64,000 nt of DNA from Paeniglutamicibacter sulfureus (GCF_030512175.1 NZ_JAULBL010000002.1:804149-868148), one strand, 5' to 3'. Positions 50,961 to 59,735 are shown, counted from the stretch's first letter. The notes: generated by a model not told the origin, from the letters alone. Translations and numbers: made by a program.

Positions 50961-53003
50961 TTAGGCCGCGACGGGAGCTGCCTCTTCGACGGCGACCGCC
51001 TGCGGGGTGGCCTTGCGGACGAACTTCTTCAGCACGATCACCAGGATGGCCGAAACCAGCGTTCCGACGATCGTGGACACCAGGAACATCGGCCAGGTGT
51101 TGTTCATGGCGAAGAAGACGAAGATGCCGCCGTGCGGGGCCTGCGACAGGACGTGGAAGCCCATGATCATGGCCCCGGTGATGCCGCCGCCGACCATGGA
51201 GGCAGGGATGACGCGCAGCGGGTCCGAGGCGGCGAACGGGATGGCACCCTCGGAGATGAACGAGGCGCCCAGCAGCCAGGCGGCCTTGCCGTTCTCGCGC
51301 TCGGCACCGGTGAAGAGCTTCGGCGAAATGACGGTGGCCAGGGCCATGGCCAGCGGAGGCACCATGCCGGCGGCCATGACCGCTGCCATGATCATCAGCG
51401 GAGCCGGGTTCTCGGCGATGGATGCGGCGCCCAGGCCCGCGACGGCGAAGGAGTAGGCGACCTTGTTCACCGGCCCGCCCAGGTCCACCGCCATCATGAG
51501 TCCCAGGATCAATCCCAGGGCCACGGCTGCAGTGCCGGTCATGCCCGAGAGCCAGCCGTTCAGTCCCTCGGTCAGCTTGGCGATGGGCCCGCCCAGGAGC
51601 AGGAACATGAGCCCGGAGGCGATGATCGAGCCCAGCAGCGGCACGATGACCACCGGCATCAGCCCGCGCAGCCAGCGCGGGACCTTCCACGAGGTGATCC
51701 AGCGGGCTGCCAGGCCGGCCAGCAGGCCGCCCACGATGCCGCCGAGGAATCCGGCGTCCATGAACACGGCAACGGCACCGGCGGTGAAGCCCGGGGCGAT
51801 GCCCGGCCGGTCGGCGTAGGCATAGGCGATGTAGCCCGCCAGCGCCGGGACCAGGAAGGACATCGACAGGTTGCCGATCTTGAACGCCGCGGCGCCCAGG
51901 TACGCGGCAAGACCCGCGTCGGGGAGGTTGAAGAGCGTGTTTTCGGCCAGATAGGTGTCGGCGACCTCGGTGATCGCGTAGCCGCCGAGCAGGAAGCCCA
52001 GCGCCATGAGCAGCCCGCCGCCGGCGACGAACGGGATCATGTAGGACACACCGGTGAGCAGGGCGCGCTTGAGCCCGCGGCCGAAGGATTCCTTGGACGT
52101 GGACTCGGATGTCTCCTCGGCCCCGGTGCCTGCCGGGACGCGGCGGGCCTTCGGGTCCCTGGAAGCGGCGATGGCGTCGTTGATGAGCTTGGCGGGTTCG
52201 TCGATGCCGCGCTTGACCGGGACCTGGATCAGCGGCTTGCCGGCGAAGCGGGAGCGGTCGCGGACGTCCACGTCCACGGCGAAGATCACGGCGTCGGCGG
52301 CGTCGATGACTGCCTTGGACAGCGGGGTGGAGCCCGAGGAGCCCTGGGTTTCCACGGCGAACTCGACTCCGAGTTCCTCGGCGGTCTGGGCCAGGGAGTC
52401 GGCTGCCATATAGGTGTGGGCGATGCCGGTGGGGCAGGCGGTGACGGCGACGATGCGGGGCTTGCGTTCCGGGGCGGCTGCCTCGGCGGCCGGAGCAGCA
52501 GCTGGTGCCGCGGGTGCGCTCGAGGCAACGGCCGCAGCGGCGACCGCCGGGTCGTCGGAGAGCACGGCGGAAACCAGCTCCACGATCTTGTCTTCGGTGG
52601 TGGCGGCGCGCAGGGCGGCGGTGAAGGACTTCTTGACCAGCGCGCGGGCCAGCTTGGAGAGCAGCTTGAGGTGTGCCTGGTCGGCGCCTTCCGGTGCGGC
52701 AATGAAGAACACCAGGTCAGCCGGGCCGTCCTTGGCTCCGAAGTCCACGGCCGGGGCCAGCCGGGCCATGGCCAGGGTCGGTTCGAGCACCGCGGTGGAG
52801 CGGCAATGCGGGATTGCGATGCCGCCTGGTACGCCGGTGGCGGTCTTGGCCTCGCGGGCCTTGCCGTCCGCGGCCAGCGCGTCGGCGTCGGTGGTGCGGC
52901 CGGCGGCCGCGACCATGGCGGCCAGGTGCTCGATGACCTCGGTGGTGCTGGCGCCCAGGTTGGCGTCGAGGCTGACAAGACCGCGATTAATGAGTTCGAT
53001 CAT
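50961..53003 (-). CDS. fruA: Fructose-specific PTS EIIABC component
   Basis: A 680-residue fused permease. EIIA is at residues about 1-150 with His66 in GIAIPHCRS. A Pro/Ala-rich linker leads to EIIB with the phosphocysteine at about 190 in VTACPTGIAHTYMAA. EIIC begins near 300 (GRGLKRALLTGVSYMIPFVAGG). It imports fructose as fructose 1-phosphate, which FruK then phosphorylates. The start overlaps the fruK stop by four bases. Confidence 0.95.
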   Translation of the reverse strand: MIELINRGLVSLDANLGASTTEVIEHLAAMVAAAGRTTDADALAADGKAREAKTATGVPGGIAIPHCRSTAVLEPTLAMARLAPAVDFGAKDGPADLVFFIAAPEGADQAHLKLLSKLARALVKKSFTAALRAATTEDKIVELVSAVLSDDPAVAAAAVASSAPAAPAAAPAAEAAAPERKPRIVAVTACPTGIAHTYMAADSLAQTAEELGVEFAVETQGSSGSTPLSKAVIDAADAVIFAVDVDVRDRSRFAGKPLIQVPVKRGIDEPAKLINDAIAASRDPKARRVPAGTGAEETSESTSKESFGRGLKRALLTGVSYMIPFVAGGGLLMALGFLLGGYAITEVADTYLAENTLFNLPDAGLAAYLGAAAFKIGNLSMSFLVPALAGYIAYAYADRPGIAPGFTAGAVAVFMDAGFLGGIVGGLLAGLAARWITSWKVPRWLRGLMPVVIVPLLGSIIASGLMFLLLGGPIAKLTEGLNGWLSGMTGTAAVALGLILGLMMAVDLGGPVNKVAYSFAVAGLGAASIAENPAPLMIMAAVMAAGMVPPLAMALATVISPKLFTGAERENGKAAWLLGASFISEGAIPFAASDPLRVIPASMVGGGITGAMIMGFHVLSQAPHGGIFVFFAMNNTWPMFLVSTIVGTLVSAILVIVLKKFVRKATPQAVAVEEAAPVAA

Positions 53004-53980
53004 GACATCGTCCTTGGGATCAGGGTCAGCTCTTCGACGCTCACGGCGTCGGGAGCCAGTTGGGTGGGAGTGGGAATTGCGGAGCCCGGAAGGGAAGCTG
53101 CCGCTGACCCGTAGGCAACGGCGCGGGCCAGCCGCCCGGGAGCGGTTTCACCCGTTTCATCTGCCAGAAGGTATCCGGCCAGTGCCGAATCTCCCGCGCC
53201 AACGGTGCTGCGCGGGGTGATCGGTGTGTGGGTTGCGTGCCAGGCACCGTCGGCGTTGACCAGCACCGCGCCATTGGCGCCGAGAGTGGCCAGCACGGTG
53301 CCGACCCCTCGGTCCAGCAACGCCCGGGCCGCCGCGGCGGTGGCGGTGGGCGAATCCTCGAAGGCATCGGCCGAGCCCTGGCCGGAGAGCTCGGCAAGTT
53401 CCTCGGCGTTGGGCTTGATGAGGTCCGGGAGCTGGTGCACGTGCGGCGCGAACAACGCCCGAAGCGGTGCCTCGGAGGTGTCCACGGCGATTTTCGGGGC
53501 CGCATCGCCCAGGGTTTCGCGCACCGTGGCCACCAGGTCCGCGTAGAAGCTTGGGTCCGCGCCCGGCGGCAGCGAGCCGGCCAACACGAGCCACGAGGCG
53601 GAGCGGGAAACGTTCACGACGACGCGCACGATCTCCTCGAGCACCGCGGCGTTCAGAGCCGGGCCCTGTTCGTTGATCTTGGTGGTGGTGCCGTCGGGAT
53701 CGGTGAGCGTGATGTTGGTGCGCAGCAGCGCGCCGATGTGCACCGAGCGGTGCTCCAGGTCATCGGCCACCAGCCGGCGCAGCAGCGGATCGGTTTCCGC
53801 GCCGGGCAGCACCGCGAGGGTCTTCACGCCCGCGTGGGCGATGGCGCGGGAGACGTTGACGCCCTTGCCGGCGGCCTGGGTGTGGCTGCCCAGGGAGCGC
53901 TGGACGCCTCCGTGGGCCAGCGGGGCACCGAGTTCGATCGTGGTGTCCAGCGCCGGGTTCATGGTCAAGGTGACGATCAT
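53000..53980 (-). CDS. fruK: 1-phosphofructokinase
   Basis: A 326-residue PfkB-family kinase converting fructose 1-phosphate to fructose 1,6-bisphosphate. The N-terminal MIVTLTMNPALDTTI with GGKGVN-like AAGKGVNVSRAI, and the C-terminal catalytic STVGAGDSALAGYLLA (Asp of GAGDS), are visible. It overlaps both neighbours by four bases in the fruR-fruK-fruA order. Confidence 0.95.
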   Translation of the reverse strand: MIVTLTMNPALDTTIELGAPLAHGGVQRSLGSHTQAAGKGVNVSRAIAHAGVKTLAVLPGAETDPLLRRLVADDLEHRSVHIGALLRTNITLTDPDGTTTKINEQGPALNAAVLEEIVRVVVNVSRSASWLVLAGSLPPGADPSFYADLVATVRETLGDAAPKIAVDTSEAPLRALFAPHVHQLPDLIKPNAEELAELSGQGSADAFEDSPTATAAAARALLDRGVGTVLATLGANGAVLVNADGAWHATHTPITPRSTVGAGDSALAGYLLADETGETAPGRLARAVAYGSAAASLPGSAIPTPTQLAPDAVSVEELTLIPRTMS

Positions 53981-54753
53981 GCCAGCACCACCTCCACGTC
54001 CGCCGCCTCCAGGGCCGCGGCGAGTTCGCCGGTCGGTGCGGCGTCGGTGACCAGGGTGTCGATCGCATCGATCTTCGCGAATTGCACGAGGGTGAGCCTT
54101 TCGAATTTGGAGGAGTCGGCCAGCACGACGACGCGTTGGGCGCTGGCGGCCATGGCGGTCTTAACCGTGGCTTCCAGGGGGTCCGGGGTGCTGAGACCGA
54201 AGGTGGAATGCAGGGCGTTGGTGCCGAGGAACGCAATGTCGGCGCTGAGGCGGGAGAACTGTTCGACGGTTCCGGCGCCGGTGGCGGCGCTGGTCAATCC
54301 ACGGACGCGGCCGCCGATGAGCTCCAGGGAGATCTGGGGGTTTGCGGCGATGCGAGCGGCGATGGGAAGTGCGTGGGTGATCACCAGCGAGGGGGTATTG
54401 GCGGAGTTCTGCGCGATCAGCCCGGCCAGGATCTCGGTGCTGGTTCCCGCGTCGAGCATGACCGAGACGCCGTCGCCGGGCAGCAGCCGGTGGGCGGCCT
54501 GGGCAATGCGGGCCTTGGCCTCGGCGTGGATGGTGCTGCGTTCGCTGTGGCTTTCCTCCCGCGTGCTGGCGGCAAGGGTTGAGACCGCGCCGCCGTGGAC
54601 GCGGCGCAGCGTGCCCTCGGACTCGAGCTGGGCCAAATCCCGCCGCACGGTCTCGCGGGTGATGTCGAAGCGTGCCGAGAGCTCGGCAACGGTGACCTTC
54701 CCGTTGCCGGCGATCATCTCGGTGATCAGGCGGTGCCGCTCTTCGGCAAACAT
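53977..54753 (-). CDS. fruR: DeoR-family regulator of the fructose operon
   Basis: A 258-residue DeoR regulator. The HTH is TVAELSARFDITRETVRRDLAQLE (residues about 20-43), followed by RRVHGGA. The sugar-phosphate sensing domain has LDAGTST and ADSSKFER. ATG 54753 is chosen over 54789 because GAGGAAGC lies 6 bases upstream. The first gene of the operon, it presumably represses its own promoter until fructose 1-phosphate binds. Confidence 0.93.
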   Translation of the reverse strand: MFAEERHRLITEMIAGNGKVTVAELSARFDITRETVRRDLAQLESEGTLRRVHGGAVSTLAASTREESHSERSTIHAEAKARIAQAAHRLLPGDGVSVMLDAGTSTEILAGLIAQNSANTPSLVITHALPIAARIAANPQISLELIGGRVRGLTSAATGAGTVEQFSRLSADIAFLGTNALHSTFGLSTPDPLEATVKTAMAASAQRVVVLADSSKFERLTLVQFAKIDAIDTLVTDAAPTGELAAALEAADVEVVLA

Positions 54754-54802
54754 TGCTTCCTCGCATCCAGTGACATGACACACATGCATCTGTGTTTGAA
54801 TG

Positions 54803-54832
54803 ACTTTATGCCCGTTTGTGTGGCAACGTCAA
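54803..54832 (-). promoter_or_regulatory. Promoter of the fructose operon
   Basis: On the minus strand TTGACG (54832-54827), an 18-base spacer and TAAAGT (54808-54803). CAAAC occurs in the spacer and again just downstream, and ACACA-N6-TGTGT is centred near 54788. These may be DeoR operator parts. Confidence 0.6.
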
Positions 54833-54995
54833 GTGGTTTGCGCCGTAAATGTGGACTTGCCTGGCGATGGACTCACGATTCTCGCGGAACCGACGTGAGT
54901 GGGGTTCCGTTGTCGGTCGGACATCGAAGCCATGGTGCGGGTGCGGGCGGCACTCGGGAAGCTCACCAATCGCCGGCATCCGGGCCTCGAGTACC

Positions 54996-55934
54996 TCAAA
55001 CCGTCCGGGTCCGGGGACGGGATGTGGCCAGTCCCCGCACGGAAACGAAGATGTTGCTCAGGACAATCAGCGCGACTCCCAGCCATTCGTTGGGCTGCAA
55101 GGCTTGGTGGAGCATGACCCATCCGGCGAGAACCGCCCACACCGGACTCAGACTGGTGAAGATCCCGAAAATCCTGGCCGGAACCCGCCGCAGGGCCTGC
55201 AGATCGGAAACGGCGGGGACGACCGAGGACAGCAGGCCGCAGGCTGCGGCCAGTCCGAGGGCGCCGATGCTCGGCACGTGGGCGAGGAACCAGAGGATCG
55301 CGATGGGCACCCACATGCCGGCCGTGACGATGCTCGCCGCGGCGGTTCCCTGCAGGCCCGGCAACCGTTGCCCCAAGGTGCGGTTCAGCAGGATGTAGGA
55401 ACCCCACCCCGCGGCGGCAACCAGGCCCAGTGCGATTCCCAAGATGTCGGTAGCCGGACCGGGGTTGATAAGGACAATGACCCCGACACCCGCGAGCAGC
55501 GCACAGGCGACGTCAAACGGCCGGCGGGAAAAGGCGATGGCGACGCCGAGCGGACCCAGGAACTCCAGGGTGACGGCCAGGCCGAGCCCGATGCGGTCGA
55601 TCGCGGCGTAAAGGGAAAGGTTCATCATGCTGAACACCAGCGCCAGGCCCAGGATCGGCAGCCACCGATCCTTGCGCAGTGCGCGCAGCCGGGGGCGCAC
55701 GACCGGAGCCAGGACGAGTGCCGTGACGAGCTGTCGCACGGCTAAGACGCCGACCGGCCCGATAACCGGAAACGCCATGGACCCCAGGGCCGCACCGGCC
55801 TGGTTCGAGACCGAGCTGGCCAGCATCAGTGCGAACCCGGTTCCGCGCCGACGCCCGGTGGCGGCCGTGGCGCGCAACGGCGCGACGGCGACGGGAGCAT
55901 TCTGCCGGCGATCTGCGGCGTCAAGGGGTTTCAT
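54996..55934 (-). CDS. EamA-family (DMT) transporter, RhtA-like
   Basis: A 312-residue, ten-helix drug/metabolite transporter with two EamA repeats and FMLASSVSNQAGAALG-type first helix near residue 37, typical of amino acid/metabolite exporters of the RhtA/YedA kind. Start is taken as ATG 55934 (MKPLDAADRR); GAGG is close upstream. The frame can extend to 55991. It is divergent from a LysR gene with about 70 bases between them, a common exporter/regulator pair. Confidence 0.87.
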   Translation of the reverse strand: MKPLDAADRRQNAPVAVAPLRATAATGRRRGTGFALMLASSVSNQAGAALGSMAFPVIGPVGVLAVRQLVTALVLAPVVRPRLRALRKDRWLPILGLALVFSMMNLSLYAAIDRIGLGLAVTLEFLGPLGVAIAFSRRPFDVACALLAGVGVIVLINPGPATDILGIALGLVAAAGWGSYILLNRTLGQRLPGLQGTAAASIVTAGMWVPIAILWFLAHVPSIGALGLAAACGLLSSVVPAVSDLQALRRVPARIFGIFTSLSPVWAVLAGWVMLHQALQPNEWLGVALIVLSNIFVSVRGLATSRPRTRTV

Positions 55935-56002
55935 GTCCTCACCGTAGGTTCCCCTACGGCATAATCCCAGTGCATGTTTTGGGTCTGCCATACACTTTGG
56001 TT

Positions 56003-56866
56003 ATGGACTGGAATCTTCGGGAATTGAGGTACTTCGTCACTGCGGCCGAGGAAGGATCCTTCACCGATGCCGCTGCACGGCTCTTCGTCTCGCAGGCCGC
56101 AGTCTCACGCACCATCGCGGGACTGGAGAAGAGCGTGGGGGAGAGGCTGCTGCGCCGGGTGCCGCGAGGATGTGAGCTCACCAGCACCGGTCAGCAGGTG
56201 TTGCCCCAGGCCCGCAAGGTGCTCGCCGAGGCGGTACGGTTCACCAGATTCCTGGACAGTCGCCACGGCGTCTTGCGGCTGGGGTACGCCTGGGCGGCGC
56301 TCGGGCGGCACACCGCCCGCCTGCAGCGTGACTGGGACCGTGGCCACGAGGCCATCGAGCTCCAACTGGTCAGGCAGAACCTGCCCACTTCCGGCTTGGC
56401 CGAGGGGCTCTGCGATGTGGCGGTGATGCGCGGACCCGCCGATGCACGGCGCTTCGATTCGGTGGTGGTGGGACTGGAACGCCGAGTGGTCGCCTTCGCC
56501 TCTGACGACGCACAGTGGGTGCGGCGCCGCCAGGTGAGCATGGCCGAGGTCGCGCAGCGCACCGTGGTCATCGACCCCCGTGCAGGGACCACCAACAGCC
56601 ACCTGTGGAGCGGTGGTGCGGGCCAACAACCCACGTTCATCAAAACCACCGACGTCGACAGCTGGCTGGACTCCATTGCCGCGGGCCGCGGTGTGGGAAC
56701 CACGGCCGAGGCCACGGCACACCACCATCCACGCCCTGGCGTCACCTATCGCCCCATCAAGGACGGCCCCCGGATCGAAGTACGGCTGGTGTGGTGGCGG
56801 GACGAACCTCCCGGCGGGCTCAGCGACCTCGTTGACGCCGTGACCCGCCTCTATGCCGATAGTTAG
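56003..56866 (+). CDS. LysR-family transcriptional regulator
   Basis: A 287-residue LTTR with N-terminal HTH (DAAARLFVSQAAVSRTIAGLE) and effector domain. ATG 56003 (MDWNLRELRYFV) is the natural family start; the upstream open frame lies in the divergent gene's territory. It presumably controls the neighbouring EamA exporter. Its stop overlaps the end of the thiolase remnant. Confidence 0.92.
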   Translation: MDWNLRELRYFVTAAEEGSFTDAAARLFVSQAAVSRTIAGLEKSVGERLLRRVPRGCELTSTGQQVLPQARKVLAEAVRFTRFLDSRHGVLRLGYAWAALGRHTARLQRDWDRGHEAIELQLVRQNLPTSGLAEGLCDVAVMRGPADARRFDSVVVGLERRVVAFASDDAQWVRRRQVSMAEVAQRTVVIDPRAGTTNSHLWSGGAGQQPTFIKTTDVDSWLDSIAAGRGVGTTAEATAHHHPRPGVTYRPIKDGPRIEVRLVWWRDEPPGGLSDLVDAVTRLYADS

Positions 56867-57085
56867 GCGCGCTCCAGGAGCATTGAGGTTCCCAGGTCCA
56901 CGCCGACACACATGGTGGCCAAGCCACGGTTGGAGTCTTCATTTTCCATCCGACCCATCAGCGTCACCACCAGGCGCGAACCGCCGGAGCCCAGCGGGTG
57001 GCCCGGCGCAATGGCGCCGCCGTCGTTGTTGACGATGCCCGCATCGAGCTTCAGTTCACGCATCGCGGCCAGCGACTGCGTGGCA
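56863..57085 (-). pseudogene. Acetyl-CoA C-acyltransferase (thiolase), C-terminal remnant
   Basis: The minus strand encodes only the last 75 or so residues of a thiolase: FATQSLAAMRELKLD, NNDGGAIAPGHPLGSGGSR with the active-site His, and LATMCVGVDLGTS with the active-site Cys. Full thiolases are about 390-400 residues. Homology stops near 57085, and upstream sequence is unrelated. The usual C-x-G-x-G-Q-G reads CVGVDLG, consistent with decay. An in-frame ATG at 57138 exists but would give no functional enzyme. Confidence 0.8.
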
Positions 57086-57138
57086 AATCTCGTTGGCCTC
57101 AGCGCCGGATTCCCCGCGCAGTTGCGAAGGGTGTACAT

Positions 57139-57179
57139 GCGACCGGGGTGGCACCGGAATTCGGTGCCACCCCGGTCGC
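57139..57179 (-). terminator. Hairpin after the tctA remnant
   Basis: A perfect 18-bp stem (57139-57156 with 57162-57179) and a 5-base loop, 41 bases past the stop of the TctA remnant on the minus strand. It looks like the original terminator of that operon. Confidence 0.75.
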
Positions 57180-57219
57180 TGTCAATTGCGGGTATCGCGG
57201 AGTCTCGGGCAGGCCCGGA

Positions 57220-57540
57220 TTACACGTCCTGGCGTGCGCGGGAGTTGACCTTGCGCCACACCGTGTAAGCCAGCACCAGGATCAGCACCCCGTAGAGGGT
57301 GAGCGTGATCGGCGATTCGACCAGGATCGAGGCGTCGCCGCCAGAGGACATCATGGCGTTGCGCAGGCTGGTTTCGGCCAGCGGCCCCAGGACCACGCCG
57401 ATCATGATCGGCGCTAGCGGGAACCCATAGCGGCGCAGTGCAAAACCGAGCACGCCAATGAGGAGCACGATCACCAGATCCGTCACCGCGGCACTGGTGG
57501 CGTAGACGCCCAGTGCGCAGAAGACGGTGATGCCGCGGGA
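57220..57540 (-). pseudogene. TctA permease, C-terminal remnant
   Basis: On the minus strand about 105 residues match the C-terminus of a TTT large permease: ITVFCALGVYATSAAVTDLV, GVLGFALRRYGFPLAPIMIG, VLGPLAETSLRNAMM. A complete TctA has about 500 residues. Homology begins abruptly near 57540, next to the Vsr terminator. It is not a duplicate of the intact tctA at 4.5-6.0 kb, because residues differ widely. A second carboxylate transporter has been lost here. Confidence 0.8.
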
Positions 57541-57547
57541 TCATGTC

Positions 57548-57574
57548 GGCTCGCAGGCAGCTCGCCTGCGAGCC
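57548..57574 (-). terminator. Terminator of the vsr gene
   Basis: A perfect 11-bp stem (57548-57558 with 57564-57574) and loop AGCTC, directly after the vsr stop on the minus strand. Confidence 0.75.
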
Positions 57575-57575
57575 C

Positions 57576-58076
57576 TCACATTCCGTCGATATCCTTGTCC
57601 CGTGCGGGAGGGCCCAGAAAATGGGCGAGCGTTTCGAGCGTGGCCTTCGGATCCCGCAGCTCACATTCCCACACCACGATGGTCTCCCAGCCGAGGGCCC
57701 GTAGGGTTTCGATCGCTTGCCTATCTCGTTCGTGGGTGCGGTTGCGCTTGTCCGCCCAGAATTGGGCATTTGTCGCCGGTGCATGTTGCCCGGCGGGGCA
57801 ATCATGTCGGTGCCAGAAGCATCCATTGATGAAGACAGCCTGATGGCGGGCGGGAAAGACGATGTCGGGAGAGCCGGGAAGCTTGCCGCCGCGCAGGCGC
57901 ACCTCCGGGTATTGGCGATTCAACTTCTCGAGTGTTCCACGTGGAATGCGACCGTGAAGCCGGTAGCGGTATCCCGCTGCATGCAGCAGTTGGCGCACGA
58001 ACAGCTCGGGCTTAGTATCCTTGCCGCGGATCTTGCCCATGAGTTGTGAACGCGCTTGTTCGGACATGCTGTCCAT
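57576..58076 (-). CDS. vsr: Very short patch repair endonuclease Vsr
   Basis: A 166-residue Vsr endonuclease, which nicks next to T:G mismatches formed by deamination of 5-methylcytosine. The catalytic Asp is in GSPDIVF (about 71), and the zinc and catalytic cluster is in NGCFWHRHDC (86-93). The region before it carries a longer loop (GRIPRGTLEKLNRQYPE) than the E. coli enzyme. ATG 58076 is used; 58067 is an alternative. No cytosine-5 methyltransferase gene is in the window, so it is an orphan here. Confidence 0.92.
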   Translation of the reverse strand: MDSMSEQARSQLMGKIRGKDTKPELFVRQLLHAAGYRYRLHGRIPRGTLEKLNRQYPEVRLRGGKLPGSPDIVFPARHQAVFINGCFWHRHDCPAGQHAPATNAQFWADKRNRTHERDRQAIETLRALGWETIVVWECELRDPKATLETLAHFLGPPARDKDIDGM

Positions 58077-58549
58077 GTCTCGATTGTGCACCCGCTGCCC
58101 CGGAAAGCGCACGATCAATAGTTAGGGTGAGATTTTTACGTTGCCGCCACCGCCTACGTTGCCGCCGAGTTCCTTCACATTCCTGGAACGGGCTCATGAT
58201 GCAATTTGGATTCGCGACTTCGGCCAAACGTGAACGCGGGCACGCCCTGCATTCTGTGGCGTGAGTCCCGAGACGGGGCAAGTTGCAGAAAAGCGGGAGG
58301 TGTCGATGACGAACCTGCTCGTGGGTAATCCTTCAAGTTTTGTCTCTGATTCGTTTCATAAATTTCCATGGTCCAGAATATTCGGTCCCGAAGATGGTAG
58401 CCAAAAGTCTATAGTCACTCTTTGAAGCATGTGTTTGACTGTTGTGCACCAGTGCCTCGGCACCCACTTTTGAAGGTGACAACGGGGTCACCGGACAGGA
58501 AGAAAACGTGCAAGCAACGTACGTAAGTCACCACCCCAAGGGCAAAACC
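58077..58549. other. Intergenic region between vsr and protease genes
   Basis: About 470 bases, moderately AT-rich from 58300 on. It must hold the vsr and protease promoters, but I saw no convincing ORF, hairpin or repeat. A GTG at 58508 with AGGAAGA 5-7 bases before it is an alternative start for the protease. Confidence 0.3.
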
Positions 58550-59497
58550 ATGAGCAGGACGGTAGCTGCGCTTCTTCTCGCGGGCGCCCTGATCGGCGGA
58601 ACCGCATCCACGGCAACTTCGGCCCCGCGGTCCGAAACCGATGCGGTCGACACGAAGAAGATCTCTTCGACGCAGGCTGAAGCGGCAATGTCCTATTGGA
58701 CTCCCCAGCGAATGAAAGACGCCAAGCCCGCCGATAGCCTTACCCGCGGCAAATCGGCGTCGAATGCTCCGCTGGATATCGGTGAATCAACCAAGATTGC
58801 CGGGCGCAGCGCAAGTAAAGCAAAAACGACTGCAGGTAAACCGACCAAGAACGTGGCCGAAACACCCGTGTCCCACATCGGCAAAGTGTTCTTCACCTTG
58901 GGTGGCGCGAACTACGTATGCTCCGGTAACGCAGTTGTCGCCGCAAATGAGGCAACCGTCTCTACTGCGGGCCACTGCGTCAACGAGGGGCCGGGTGCCT
59001 TCGCGACTCGTTGGGTCTTTGTCCCTGCCTATGAAAACGGCAGCGCTCCCTACGGGTCCTTTGCCGCAACCGAACTCGTCGCTCCGACACAATGGACGCA
59101 AGGTGGAGACATCACCTATGACACGGCCTTCGCCGTGGTCTCGGACCAGAGTGGCGTGAGCCTAGCAGATCAGGTCGGAGCCTCTGGCGTCGCCTTCAAC
59201 CAAGCCCGGGGTCTGACCTACACGGCATTCGGTTATCCGGCGGCACGGCCATTTGACGGAGAGACGCTGCAATCATGCAGTGGGGCCGCGAGCGACGATC
59301 CGTATGGGCAGACGCAGTCGCAGGGAATTCCGTGCGACATGACCGGTGGCTCTTCCGGAGGGCCATGGTTCCTCGGTGGATCGGATGGCTTCCAGAACTC
59401 AGTGAACAGCTTCGGCTACGGAGGCATCCGCAATACGATGTTCGGCCCATACTGGGGCTCGGTCATCGAACAGGCCTACCAGGCAGCACAAAACTAG
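58550..59497 (+). CDS. Secreted trypsin-like serine protease (glutamyl endopeptidase/V8-like)
   Basis: A 315-residue exported protease. A signal peptide (MSRTVAALLLAGALIGG, cleavage near TSA) is followed by a propeptide of about 100 residues and an S1 domain with catalytic His in STAGHC, Asp in YDTAFAVV and Ser in TGGSSGGPW. Cys pairs (VCSGN/GHC and SCSG/PCD) suggest disulfides outside the cell. The ATG at 58550 has AAGGG upstream; GTG 58508 with AGGAAGA is equally plausible and adds 14 residues. A strong hairpin follows the gene. Confidence 0.9.
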   Translation: MSRTVAALLLAGALIGGTASTATSAPRSETDAVDTKKISSTQAEAAMSYWTPQRMKDAKPADSLTRGKSASNAPLDIGESTKIAGRSASKAKTTAGKPTKNVAETPVSHIGKVFFTLGGANYVCSGNAVVAANEATVSTAGHCVNEGPGAFATRWVFVPAYENGSAPYGSFAATELVAPTQWTQGGDITYDTAFAVVSDQSGVSLADQVGASGVAFNQARGLTYTAFGYPAARPFDGETLQSCSGAASDDPYGQTQSQGIPCDMTGGSSGGPWFLGGSDGFQNSVNSFGYGGIRNTMFGPYWGSVIEQAYQAAQN

Positions 59498-59507
59498 TAG
59501 TCCAAGC

Positions 59508-59542
59508 GGTGGGTGGAATGCCATGATGGCATTCCACCCACC
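59508..59542 (+). terminator. Terminator of the protease gene
   Basis: A perfect 16-bp stem (59508-59523 with 59527-59542) and a 3-base loop, then GTCGTTT. It begins 11 bases after the protease stop. Confidence 0.85.
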
Positions 59543-59561
59543 GTCGTTTAGGAGGTGCAAA

Positions 59562-59735
59562 GTGAAATCCAGCGACAGCGCGAAAAACGAATCGCAGGGC
59601 GTTGAACCATCAGTCTTCAAACTGAATGAGACGCCCGAGGAACAACTTGAATATTTCACGGTGGAACGACGAAGAACTGCGGTGCCCCGGGAAATCGAAT
59701 TGCCGGATCCGGATAATTTGAACGACGAAGATTGA
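59562..59735 (+). CDS. Small acidic protein of unknown function (57 aa)
   Basis: GTG 59562 is preceded by a full AGGAGG 6 bases upstream and opens a 57-residue frame, VKSSDSAKNESQGVEP through ELPDPDNLNDED. The protein is hydrophilic, lacks Cys and a signal peptide, and ends in an acidic tail. The longer frame from 59523 would begin inside the protease terminator and is unlikely. I recognise no family. It lies just downstream of the secreted protease and could be a small partner or unrelated. Confidence 0.55.
   Translation: MKSSDSAKNESQGVEPSVFKLNETPEEQLEYFTVERRRTAVPREIELPDPDNLNDED

Noticed and set aside
54781-54832. Possible CRISPR-like short repeats upstream of fruR
   Set aside because: Only a few short CAAAC/ACACA motifs without regular spacers. 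No CRISPR array or cas gene was seen anywhere in the window.
56863-57138. Thiolase ORF as a functional small gene
   Set aside because: Only about one fifth of a thiolase is present, and the N-terminal catalytic Cys domain is absent.
59523-59561. ATG at 59523 as the start of the small acidic ORF
   Set aside because: The codon lies in the loop/stem of the protease terminator. GTG 59562 has a perfect AGGAGG at the right distance.
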